Source: an uncultured Fretibacterium sp. (lineage in GTDB: Bacteria > Synergistota > Synergistia > Synergistales > Aminobacteriaceae). Taken from it: 5,168 nucleotides of DNA. This document shows, piece by piece, positions 1 to 5,168 of this stretch (position 1 is its first letter; every line of letters begins with the position of its first letter). The stretch is taken from NCBI RefSeq assembly GCF_938030725.1, contig NZ_CALHIQ010000149.1, forward strand, positions 1-5,168. The letters are read 5' to 3'. Position numbers and translations under genes: made by a program. The notes under the pieces were generated by a model, which ran no database searches, had not been told where the DNA came from, and saw only the letters and a program-made list of their open reading frames with translations.

Positions 1-1082
1 ATCCCCTGCAGTTGAAGCTGAAGGCCGATCTGGTCCGCGACGCCATGACGCGCATCGGCGGCTTTTCCCCCGACCTCCTGAATGGGCTGGAGTGCGTGCC
101 CTCGCCCCAGAGCTGGGGCTACCGCAACAAGGCCTCCTTTCCCGTGCAGTCCATCCACGGGCAGATCGTCACGGGCTTCTACCGTGCGGGCACCCACCGG
201 CTGGAGCGGCTTCAGGAGTGCCCCGTCAACGCTGCGCCCTTGAACGCCCTCTACCGTACCGTGCTGGGCGGCTTGAAGGACCTGCCCTTCGACGGCTACG
301 ACGAGCGGACGCAGGAGGGCAAGCTGCGCCACATCGTGATGCGCGCGGGCCTCAACACGGGCCAGACCCTCCTGTCCTTCGTCCTGAACGGACGCCTCGC
401 CGCGCGGGGCATCAAGGCGCTGGCCGTCCTGGGCGCCAGAGCCCGCCCCACGACGCTGACGCTGAACCACAACTCGCGCCCCGGCAACGTCATCCTGGGC
501 CCCCACACGGAGGCCCTGTCGGGAGACGGCCGCATTGCAGAGAAGCTGGGTCCATGGACCCTGGCCTTCGACACCACCTCCTTCTTTCAGGTGAACACGG
601 CTCAGGCGGAACGCCTCTTCCGCTACGCCGTCCAGCAGGCGGAGGACGCGGGGGAGCTCCTGGAGCTCTACAGCGGCGTCGGCTCCATGACCTGTTACCT
701 AACGGAGCGCGGCGCCGTCACCAGCGTGGAGGAATGGCGCAGCGCCGTGCAGATGGCGGAGCGCAATCTGAAGGCCAACGGCCTGAACGTGCGGACGCTC
801 TGCGGCCGTGCGGAGGACGTGGTGGAGGAGCTTCACGGAGGCTATGGCGCCGTGGTGATGGACCCGCCGCGCGACGGCTGCGCCCGCCCGGTGCTGGAGG
901 CCGTGGCCCGCTTCGGGGCGCCGCGGGTGGTCTACGTGTCCTGCAACCCCGCGACGCTGGCCCGCGACTGCAAGATTCTCTCCGGGCACGGCTACCGGCT
1001 TCAAACCGTCCGCGCCTTCGACATGTTCCCTCAGACGGCCCACGTGGAAACGGTCGTGCTGATGTCGCGGGGCAAGAATTGA
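1..1082 (+). CDS. rlmD: 23S rRNA (uracil-5-)-methyltransferase, RumA/RlmD type, 5'-truncated by window
   Basis: SAM-dependent enzyme that methylates C5 of a uridine in 23S rRNA. The reading frame is open from base 1 and the gene starts upstream. The first readable residues (PLQLKLKADLVRDAMTRIGG) match the helix that follows the N-terminal cysteine cluster in RumA-type proteins, so the TTG at 12 is an internal Leu, not a start. Numbering from that TTG, visible landmarks are Cys70 (in QECPVN, the likely fourth ligand of the family's 4Fe-4S cluster), FFQVNTAQ at 191, the SAM-binding ELYSGVG at 218, DPPRDG at 284, the catalytic Cys311 in SCNPATLARD, and the likely base Glu346 in HVETVV. All core methyltransferase motifs are intact, so the gene looks functional. 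The family is clear; which uridine it modifies (RlmD, RlmC or the dual RlmCD type) is not decidable here. The first three cluster cysteines lie outside the window. Confidence 0.93.
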   Translation, partial: PLQLKLKADLVRDAMTRIGGFSPDLLNGLECVPSPQSWGYRNKASFPVQSIHGQIVTGFYRAGTHRLERLQECPVNAAPLNALYRTVLGGLKDLPFDGYDERTQEGKLRHIVMRAGLNTGQTLLSFVLNGRLAARGIKALAVLGARARPTTLTLNHNSRPGNVILGPHTEALSGDGRIAEKLGPWTLAFDTTSFFQVNTAQAERLFRYAVQQAEDAGELLELYSGVGSMTCYLTERGAVTSVEEWRSAVQMAERNLKANGLNVRTLCGRAEDVVEELHGGYGAVVMDPPRDGCARPVLEAVARFGAPRVVYVSCNPATLARDCKILSGHGYRLQTVRAFDMFPQTAHVETVVLMSRGKN

Positions 1083-1256
1083 CAGGTCGTGCCGTATCGC
1101 GGGGCTTTTTGGGAAGGCAACCTCAGCGCTGTGGGCAAATTTTGACTTGGTTCAGCCTGACCTTTACCCTTGCGTGCAAATCAGTTCCTCACCTTGCCCG
1201 TGCTTTGCGTTCCTGTGGATTTGGGATTTCGCACAGAGGACATAGTAAACAAGAAG
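1083..1256. other. Intergenic spacer, no gene seen
   Basis: Stretch between rlmD and the LRAT gene's promoter. No reading frame here has a ribosome binding site or family resemblance, and I see no tRNA or strong terminator. Composition shifts from G+C-rich to A+T-rich within it. A 9-base direct repeat (TCGCGGGGC) occurs at 1065-1073, inside the end of rlmD, and at 1097-1105; the second copy is followed by five T but has no partner strand to form a terminator stem. Confidence 0.5.
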
Positions 1257-1286
1257 TTGAGAAAGATAAAAACTATGCAGTACAAT
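1257..1286 (+). promoter_or_regulatory. Sigma70-type promoter of the LRAT-domain gene
   Basis: A -35-like TTGAGA at 1257-1262 and a -10-like TACAAT at 1281-1286 are separated by 18 bases in A+T-rich DNA. Transcription would begin near 1293, just upstream of the Shine-Dalgarno AAGGAG at 1299-1304, giving a very short leader. The position suits independent transcription of the downstream gene rather than read-through from rlmD. Inferred from sequence match only. Confidence 0.55.
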
Positions 1287-1312
1287 GAACTACACAAAAA
1301 GGAGATGAATTT

Positions 1313-1903
1313 ATGCCATTTTTTATTTTTAACAGAAGGAATAAGTCATCGTCGGAGACGCTTAAAAACGGGGATGTTATCAAGGTCGATCGGAAATTTT
1401 ATTATCATTACGGAGTCTATGTTAACAAAGGCAAGGGCAAGGTTATTCACTATACTGGAGCTGAAGGCCCGAACGATTTCAAGGGCAAGGTGCGAGAGAC
1501 ATCTCTCAAGGAGTTTTTGAATGGGGCGTGTAAAGTGAAGGTTTGCCTTTTTCCAAAGGAATTGGACAACGTTGATCAACTTGGTCGTCTCCCCACAACT
1601 GAAGTACCCATTCCCTGCTCTCAAAGTGTTGCGCCAAACTTGGATTCATTCGAGAGAAATTCACTAAAAAGGTTGCTACGGTCCCTGTAGGAATGGTCAA
1701 AGAAAAAGAGAGCGTCAGGTTATCATCTCTACTCCGGCGAGGAGACCGTCAGACGGGCCAGAGGTGAATTGGGCAAGGAGGAATATAACCTTGTCACCAA
1801 TAACTGCGAACACTTTGCAATATGGTGCAAGACGGGCCTAAAGGAATCTTCACAAATCAATAGATTGATAGATATTATATTGACTGAAGATGCTAGATTG
1901 TAA
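1313..1903 (+). pseudogene. LRAT-domain (NlpC/P60-like) protein, interrupted by an in-frame TAG
   Basis: LRAT-domain proteins are small papain-like-fold enzymes with a Cys-His centre; known eukaryotic members transfer or hydrolyse acyl chains, while most bacterial ones have no known role. The ATG at 1313 follows AAGGAG (1299-1304) by 8 bases. The N-terminal part has GDVIKVDRKFYYHYGVYV with the expected catalytic His32 and a second His46 in VIHYTG, then RETSLKEFLNG. A TAG at 1688-1690 (codon 126) ends the frame. The same frame, read past it, gives YHLYSGEETVRRARGELG and then YNLVTNNCEHFAIWCKTG, with the catalytic Cys at codon 165 (1805-1807), ending in TAA at 1901-1903. The 125-residue product therefore lacks the nucleophile. 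Frame +1 is open from 1603 to 1764 and reads plausibly (KKVATVPVGMVKEKE at 1666-1710), so a one-base loss before 1688 plus a one-base gain near 1720 could also explain the break. No signal peptide or membrane segment is evident. The gene is much richer in A+T than its neighbours, suggesting transfer. Confidence 0.8.
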
Positions 1904-1912
1904 ATCTGAAGG

Positions 1913-1938
1913 CGGAGATAGACGAACGATCCGTTTTT
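1913..1938 (+). terminator. Weak candidate terminator after the LRAT gene
   Basis: CGGA at 1913-1916 can pair with TCCG at 1930-1933 across a 13-base loop, followed directly by five T (1934-1938) and five A. It lies 10 bases after the TAA stop, where a terminator would be expected, but the stem has only 4 pairs, so it may not work as one. Confidence 0.25.
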
Positions 1939-1971
1939 AAAAATTTCTCCTGCCCGAAGATTATTTCACTC

Positions 1972-1994
1972 GCGTTTCACATCCCAGCAAACGC
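1972..1994. repeat. Inverted repeat upstream of the nhaC promoter
   Basis: GCGTTT (1972-1977) and AAACGC (1989-1994) form a perfect 6-base inverted repeat around an 11-base centre. It ends 17 bases before the -35 box at 2012, a position where an activator or repressor could bind. It does not resemble the ArgR box. It could be chance. Confidence 0.3.
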
Positions 1995-2011
1995 AAGATA
2001 TTCCTATCGCC

Positions 2012-2040
2012 TTGAGGAATTGACGTTATGGCCCTATAAT
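2012..2040 (+). promoter_or_regulatory. Near-consensus sigma70 promoter of the nhaC operon
   Basis: TTGAGG at 2012-2017 and a perfect TATAAT at 2035-2040 are separated by the optimal 17 bases. Predicted start of transcription is about 2047, leaving a leader of about 167 bases before the GTG at 2214. A second -35-like TTGACG at 2020-2025 is only 9 bases from the TATAAT and is therefore not the partner. This is the best promoter match in the window and would drive nhaC and the genes after it. Confidence 0.7.
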
Positions 2041-2046
2041 GATGCG

Positions 2047-2213
2047 AAGGTCAAAAGCGCCCCGCCCTTTGTCGGGACGTCGGTCCGCTGCATGGCCCCA
2101 AGAAGGGAGGAAACATCTACAAAGGCAGCGTTTCCGGACCTGTGCTCTTGTTCGTCGGCTTTCGTCATCCGGGGGAGATCATCGCCCCGGCATTCTTCAA
2201 GGAGGTGCTGTAC
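2047..2213 (+). promoter_or_regulatory. Structured 5' leader of the nhaC operon, class unknown
   Basis: This segment between the predicted transcription start and nhaC has several complementary arms. GGTCC (2082-2086) pairs with GGACC (2136-2140). Nested inside, GGAAAC (2109-2114) pairs with GTTTCC (2130-2135), so 2130-2140 is a continuous paired strand with a large asymmetric bulge (2087-2108) opposite. A separate hairpin pairs CCGGGG (2169-2174) with CCCCGG (2185-2190) and ends 8 bases before the Shine-Dalgarno AAGGAGG (2199-2205), close enough to influence ribosome access. An alternative GGAC/GTCC hairpin (2075-2086) competes with the first pairing. I do not recognise a known riboswitch class; the ykkC guanidine-I consensus was looked for and not found. 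No terminator-like T-run is present, so control of translation would be more likely than attenuation. Open frames crossing this stretch lack ribosome binding sites. Confidence 0.35.
2199..2205 (+). promoter_or_regulatory. Ribosome binding site that fixes the nhaC start
   Basis: A perfect AAGGAGG lies 8 bases before the GTG at 2214-2216. The upstream in-frame GTG at 2142 has no such site and would add 24 residues unlike the family's N-terminus, so 2214 is the better start. Confidence 0.85.
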
Positions 2214-3767
2214 GTGGACTATGGCTTTTTGTCGCTGGTTCCGCCGGTGCTCGCCATCGCGCTGGCGGTGCTCACGAAGAACATCATCGTTTCCCTTTTC
2301 GTCGCCGTGTTCGTCAGCTCCGTGATCCTGGCAGACTGGAACCCCTTTCTCGGACTCACCCGCATGATCCACGATTACATGTTCAACGCCGTCGCAGAGG
2401 ACATCAACATGCAGGCGCTTTTCATGATGGTGGTCATCGGTGGATTCGTCGCGCTCTTGACGAAGTCCGGCGGCGCCAGCGCTTTCACCTCGGCGGTCAC
2501 GCGGCGCATCGACACCCGGGCCAAGTGCGAAACCGGCATCTGGCTCGGCGGGCTTGCCATCTGGTTTACCGATAACGGGAACTCCCTCATCGTCGGCCCC
2601 ATCTTCGAGGCTCTGGCGGAGAAGCTTCGGGTGTCCAGGGAAAAGTTCTCCTACATCCTGGACTGCACCACCTCCCCCATCTGCGCCCTGATCCCCATCA
2701 TCGGTTGGGGCGTCTACACCATGTCCCTGATTCAGCCGGAGCTGGACAAGGCAGGGATCACAACCTCGACGGACCTCAGCGTGTTCATGGCCGCCATTCC
2801 CCTGAACTTCTACGCCGTCCTGACGCTCTTCATGGCCGGACTGATGGCCGTCACGCAGTGGGACTACGGCCCCATGCTCAGGGCGCAGAACAGGGCGATG
2901 AAAGCGGGCGAAACCATTCGTGCTGGCGGTACCCCCATGCGGGCGGAGGCTCAGGCCGACGACCTGCCGGCAGGCGTGACCCCGAAGATCTACACCATGG
3001 TGGTTCCCCTCGTCGTGCTCCTGACCGTCATGTTCTCGTACCTGACTTACAAAGGCCTCTGGCACACCAAGGTAGCCGGATCGGAAATCCGAACGGGCGT
3101 CGCAGCAGGATTTATGGTCGGGACCATCGTCCTGATCGTCATCTGCGTCCTGGAAAAGATCTTCAGCTTCAACCGCTGCCTCAGCATCATCAGCGGCGGC
3201 TGGGCCAACATGATGTTCATGTGCGTGGTGCTGGTCCTGTCCTGGTCCCTGTCCGGCGTTTCCAGCGCGATGGGCACGGCGGGCTACCTCCTCCGCGTCA
3301 CCGAGGGCTGGCTCAACCCCTCCATCCTGCCCCTTCTCCTCTTCCTCATCGGCGCCATCATGTCCTTCGCCACCGGGACCTCCTGGGGCACCATGGCCGT
3401 CCTGTTCCCCATCGGGCTTCCCATGGCCATCAGCCTGAACGTGTCCCTTCCCCTGACGTCAGCAGCCATCATCAGCGGCGGCCTGTACGGCGACCACTGC
3501 TCGCCCATCTCCGACACCACCATCCTGGCGTCCATCGGCGCGGCCTCCGACCACATCGACCACTTTGAAACCCAGATGCCCTACGGAACCACCTGCGCAG
3601 CGATCAGTGGCGTCCTGTTCCTCGTCGCCGGATGGCTCCCCAGCGCAATCATGCTCGTCCTCGGCGCAGTGGCGCTGACCGCAACGGTCTACGTCCTGCA
3701 CAAGGCGTCCGTCCGTAAGATAGGACAGATCAGAGTGCCCGGCGGTGAAGCGGGAAAAAACCTCTGA
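2214..3767 (+). CDS. nhaC: NhaC-family Na+/H+ antiporter-like transporter
   Basis: Polytopic inner-membrane transporter of 517 residues. The family contains Na+/H+ antiporters and also MleN, a malate/lactate antiporter, so the substrate need not be sodium alone. From the GTG start the protein begins MDYGFLSLVPPVLAIALAVL, a typical first membrane segment, with a second at about residues 24-40 and a third at 66-82 ending in TKSGG (83-87). FTDNGNSLIVGP (118-129) corresponds to the family's conserved polar motif, commonly of the form DDYxN, here altered with Asp120 and Asn123 kept. SREKFSYILDCTTSP follows. A charged, non-membrane loop lies near residues 225-265. The C-terminal half holds GTSWGTMAVLFP (388-399) and the signature GDHCSPISDTT (426-436), then SDHIDHFETQMPYG. 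Length is normal and no break is seen. It is first in an operon; the next gene starts 15 bases after its stop and encodes a guanidine-modifying enzyme, so arginine/ornithine exchange or sodium-linked uptake is a reasonable but unproven role. Confidence 0.9.
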   Translation: MDYGFLSLVPPVLAIALAVLTKNIIVSLFVAVFVSSVILADWNPFLGLTRMIHDYMFNAVAEDINMQALFMMVVIGGFVALLTKSGGASAFTSAVTRRIDTRAKCETGIWLGGLAIWFTDNGNSLIVGPIFEALAEKLRVSREKFSYILDCTTSPICALIPIIGWGVYTMSLIQPELDKAGITTSTDLSVFMAAIPLNFYAVLTLFMAGLMAVTQWDYGPMLRAQNRAMKAGETIRAGGTPMRAEAQADDLPAGVTPKIYTMVVPLVVLLTVMFSYLTYKGLWHTKVAGSEIRTGVAAGFMVGTIVLIVICVLEKIFSFNRCLSIISGGWANMMFMCVVLVLSWSLSGVSSAMGTAGYLLRVTEGWLNPSILPLLLFLIGAIMSFATGTSWGTMAVLFPIGLPMAISLNVSLPLTSAAIISGGLYGDHCSPISDTTILASIGAASDHIDHFETQMPYGTTCAAISGVLFLVAGWLPSAIMLVLGAVALTATVYVLHKASVRKIGQIRVPGGEAGKNL

Positions 3768-3782
3768 AAGGACAACGGTAAG

Positions 3783-4778
3783 ATGCCGAACATAGCGAAA
3801 ACGATGATCGACCTGGACGCTCAGCTAGCACACGGACAGGAGATGGCCAACGTCAAGGCCATTCCCGGCGAGCGATGGTTCCCCCTGGAAACCCGCATCG
3901 AGGAGGACTTCAAGGAGTTCTGGGGGGGCGATTGGGGCTGCTCCTCGGAGTACTCCAGGCTGAGGTCCGTCCTGCTCCACAGGCCGGGCAAGGAGGTCGA
4001 GGGCTTTGACCCGGGGGCGGTCCGCTTCCGAGAGGCAGTGGACCCCGAGAAATTCCGCAGCCAGCACGACGCTCTGGCGCAGTACTACAGGGACCACGGC
4101 ATCCAGGTGTTCTACACCCCCGGCGTCCGTGAGGACCGGCCCAACGCCGTGTTCTGCAGGGACAAGCTCTTCATGACGCCGGAGGGCGCCATCATCTGTC
4201 GCCTGGGCATGGCGGAGCGCCGCGGCGAGGAGCGCTACGTGGCGCAGGCCTGCGCCGACCTGGGCATCCCCATCGTCAAGACCATCGCCGGAGATGGGCT
4301 CTTCGAGGGGGCCAACGCCATGTGGGTGGACCGACGCTGCGTCATCCTCTCCCTGTCGGTACGGGCCAACCGCAGCGGCTATGACCAGATGGCGTCGGAG
4401 CTGACCCGACAGGGGGTGACCGACATCATCCCCATGCAGATACCGTACGGGCACTGCCATATCGACGGCCTGCTGAACATCGCGAGCGAGGACACCGTAC
4501 TGCTCCACGCCATGCAGGTCCCCTACGAGGTGGTGGACCGGCTGAAGAAGAAAGGCTTCAATGTCCTGGAAACGCCCTCCCTGACCGAAACGAAATACGG
4601 GTACGCCACGAACTTCGTAGCCATCGACAACGGTCACGTCGTCACCAGCAACCAGGCACCCCAGGCCGTGGAGCTTTTGGAGAGAAACGGCATCCAGGTC
4701 GACGTGCTCGACCTTTCGGAGCTGAACAAGGGCCGAGGGAGCGTCCACTGCATGACGGCATTCCTCAAGAGGGACTGA
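3783..4778 (+). CDS. Guanidine-modifying enzyme: arginine deiminase/dihydrolase or amidinotransferase family
   Basis: Cytosolic enzyme of 331 residues in the superfamily that attacks guanidino groups through a catalytic Cys (arginine deiminase, DDAH, glycine amidinotransferase, arginine dihydrolase). Seen in order: EYSRLRSVLLHRPG, the usual first strand of the fold; PNAVFCRD (120-127) with the likely catalytic Asp127; FEGAN (174-178) with Glu175, where arginine deiminases have EGGD; GHCHID (223-228) with His226 and Asp228; and SVHCMTAFLKRD at the C-terminus with the nucleophile Cys323. The full catalytic set is therefore present. It is shorter than classical arginine deiminase (about 410 residues) and longer than DDAH, and the EGAN variant argues against a standard ArcA. 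The product could be citrulline, ornithine or a transferred amidino group. The ATG at 3783 has AAAGGA at 3767-3772. It lies 15 bases after nhaC and before argH, supporting a role in arginine metabolism. Confidence 0.85.
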   Translation: MPNIAKTMIDLDAQLAHGQEMANVKAIPGERWFPLETRIEEDFKEFWGGDWGCSSEYSRLRSVLLHRPGKEVEGFDPGAVRFREAVDPEKFRSQHDALAQYYRDHGIQVFYTPGVREDRPNAVFCRDKLFMTPEGAIICRLGMAERRGEERYVAQACADLGIPIVKTIAGDGLFEGANAMWVDRRCVILSLSVRANRSGYDQMASELTRQGVTDIIPMQIPYGHCHIDGLLNIASEDTVLLHAMQVPYEVVDRLKKKGFNVLETPSLTETKYGYATNFVAIDNGHVVTSNQAPQAVELLERNGIQVDVLDLSELNKGRGSVHCMTAFLKRD

Positions 4779-4780
4779 CG

Positions 4781-4800
4781 CCGGCTCTCAGGCCGAGCGG
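4781..4800 (+). other. Possible intercistronic hairpin
   Basis: CC plus GCTC (4781-4787, with one bulged G) can pair with GAGC plus GG (4795-4800) around a 7-base loop, starting 2 bases after the stop of the preceding gene. No T-run follows, so it is not a good terminator; it could stabilise or process the transcript before argH. Confidence 0.25.
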
Positions 4801-4847
4801 TGCAGGTGATCTGAAAATCGTGTGATAGTGATGAAGGAGGACGCTCA

Positions 4848-5168
4848 ATGGCTTTATGGGCTGGAAGGTTTGAGAAGGACATGGACCAACTCGTCAAGGA
4901 GTTCAACGCCTCCATCGGCTTCGACGTGAGGGCATACCGCGAGAACATCGAGGGGAGCATCGCCCACGTCACCATGCTGGCGAAACAGGGCATCGTGACG
5001 GAGGCCGAACGGGATGCGATCGTCGCCGGCCTCGAGAGGATTCGCGAGGGGCTGGATGCCGGAACGATCCGCTTCACCGTGGAGGACGAGGACATCGCCA
5101 TGGGCGTGGAGGCTCGCCTCATCAAGGATACGGGAGACGTCGGCAAAAAACTCCACACCGCCAGGAGC
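4848..5168 (+). CDS. argH: Argininosuccinate lyase, N-terminal 107 residues (cut by window end)
   Basis: ArgH splits argininosuccinate into arginine and fumarate, the last step of arginine synthesis, as a cytosolic homotetramer of the aspartase/fumarase superfamily. The ATG at 4848 follows a perfect AAGGAGG (4834-4840) by 7 bases. The start MALWAGRFEKDMDQLVKEFN aligns with the family N-terminus (E. coli begins MALWGGRF), and IEGSIAHVTMLAKQGI, VEDEDIAMGVEARLI and the last readable residues GKKLHTARS match the region leading into the conserved HTxRSRND substrate-binding loop. The frame stays open to the window end, about 107 of an expected 460 or so residues. It lies 69 bases after the guanidine-modifying enzyme on the same strand, with no clear promoter or terminator between, so co-transcription is likely. 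Specificity for argininosuccinate is inferred from the N-terminal match; the superfamily signature loop lies downstream. Confidence 0.93.
   Translation, partial: MALWAGRFEKDMDQLVKEFNASIGFDVRAYRENIEGSIAHVTMLAKQGIVTEAERDAIVAGLERIREGLDAGTIRFTVEDEDIAMGVEARLIKDTGDVGKKLHTARS

Noticed and set aside
1118..1143. Terminator after rlmD around CAGCGCTG
   Set aside because: Only a short stem with a T-T mismatch forms, and the following T-run is interrupted and distant.
92..1288. 398-codon open frame on the + strand overlapping rlmD
   Set aside because: Out-of-frame reading of rlmD with Pro/Arg/Gly-rich low-complexity translation; the real frame carries all methyltransferase motifs.
1664..1672. Programmed -1 frameshift at CTAAAAAGG in the LRAT gene
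   Set aside because: Slipping there bypasses the TAG, but the new frame stops at 1765 before NCEHFA, so a second shift would still be needed.
2142..2213. Longer NhaC start at the GTG at 2142
   Set aside because: No Shine-Dalgarno before it, and the added residues do not resemble the family; the GTG at 2214 has a perfect site.
2041..2213. Guanidine-I (ykkC) riboswitch
   Set aside because: A CCGGGGGAGAT string recalls the 3' end of the motif, but the conserved 5' elements and the GGGAYAAAAGCCC segment are missing.
2034..3065. 343-codon open frame on the minus strand
   Set aside because: It lies antisense to nhaC, is rich in His, Asp, Gly and Arg without any domain, and has no ribosome binding site; it is a G+C-driven shadow.
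3825..4748. 307-codon open frame on the minus strand
   Set aside because: Antisense shadow of the guanidine-modifying enzyme, no family resemblance or start signals.
1..5168. CRISPR array, tRNA, rRNA, transposase or attachment sites
   Set aside because: No regularly spaced repeats, no tRNA-like cloverleaf and no mobile-element gene were seen on either strand.

Overview
This window carries four bacterial genes, all on the + strand: the 3' part of an rRNA methyltransferase gene, a broken LRAT-domain gene in an A+T-rich island, and a G+C-rich operon of an NhaC-family transporter, a guanidine-modifying enzyme and the start of argH. Strong Shine-Dalgarno sites, high G+C in the conserved genes and an arginine-related transporter/enzyme pair would fit an anaerobic, amino-acid-fermenting bacterium such as a member of the Synergistota. 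That placement is inference; nothing in the window fixes the taxon.

Layout. Bases 1-1082 encode a RumA/RlmD-type 23S rRNA uracil-5 methyltransferase, cut at its 5' end by the window edge. From about 1106 to 2010 base composition drops to clearly A+T-rich (line 1381-1440 is about 38% G+C by hand count). This stretch holds a promoter (1257-1286) and an LRAT/NlpC-P60-like gene (1313-1903). Its two catalytic halves are in the same reading frame but are separated by an in-frame TAG at 1688-1690, so it looks like a pseudogene, a gene with two compensating frameshifts, or a sequence error.

A near-consensus promoter (TTGAGG, 17 bases, TATAAT; 2012-2040) then precedes a leader of about 167 bases with several complementary arms. 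The leader leads to the NhaC-family gene (GTG start 2214, stop 3767). Fifteen bases later comes a 331-residue amidinohydrolase/amidinotransferase-family enzyme (3783-4778), and 69 bases further on is argH (4848 to the window end).

How the genes may work together: the transporter and the guanidine-modifying enzyme look translationally close enough to be one unit, plausibly moving and breaking down arginine or a related guanidino compound. ArgH, which makes arginine from argininosuccinate, follows on the same strand and could be co-transcribed. The exact substrate of the transporter and enzyme cannot be read from the sequence.
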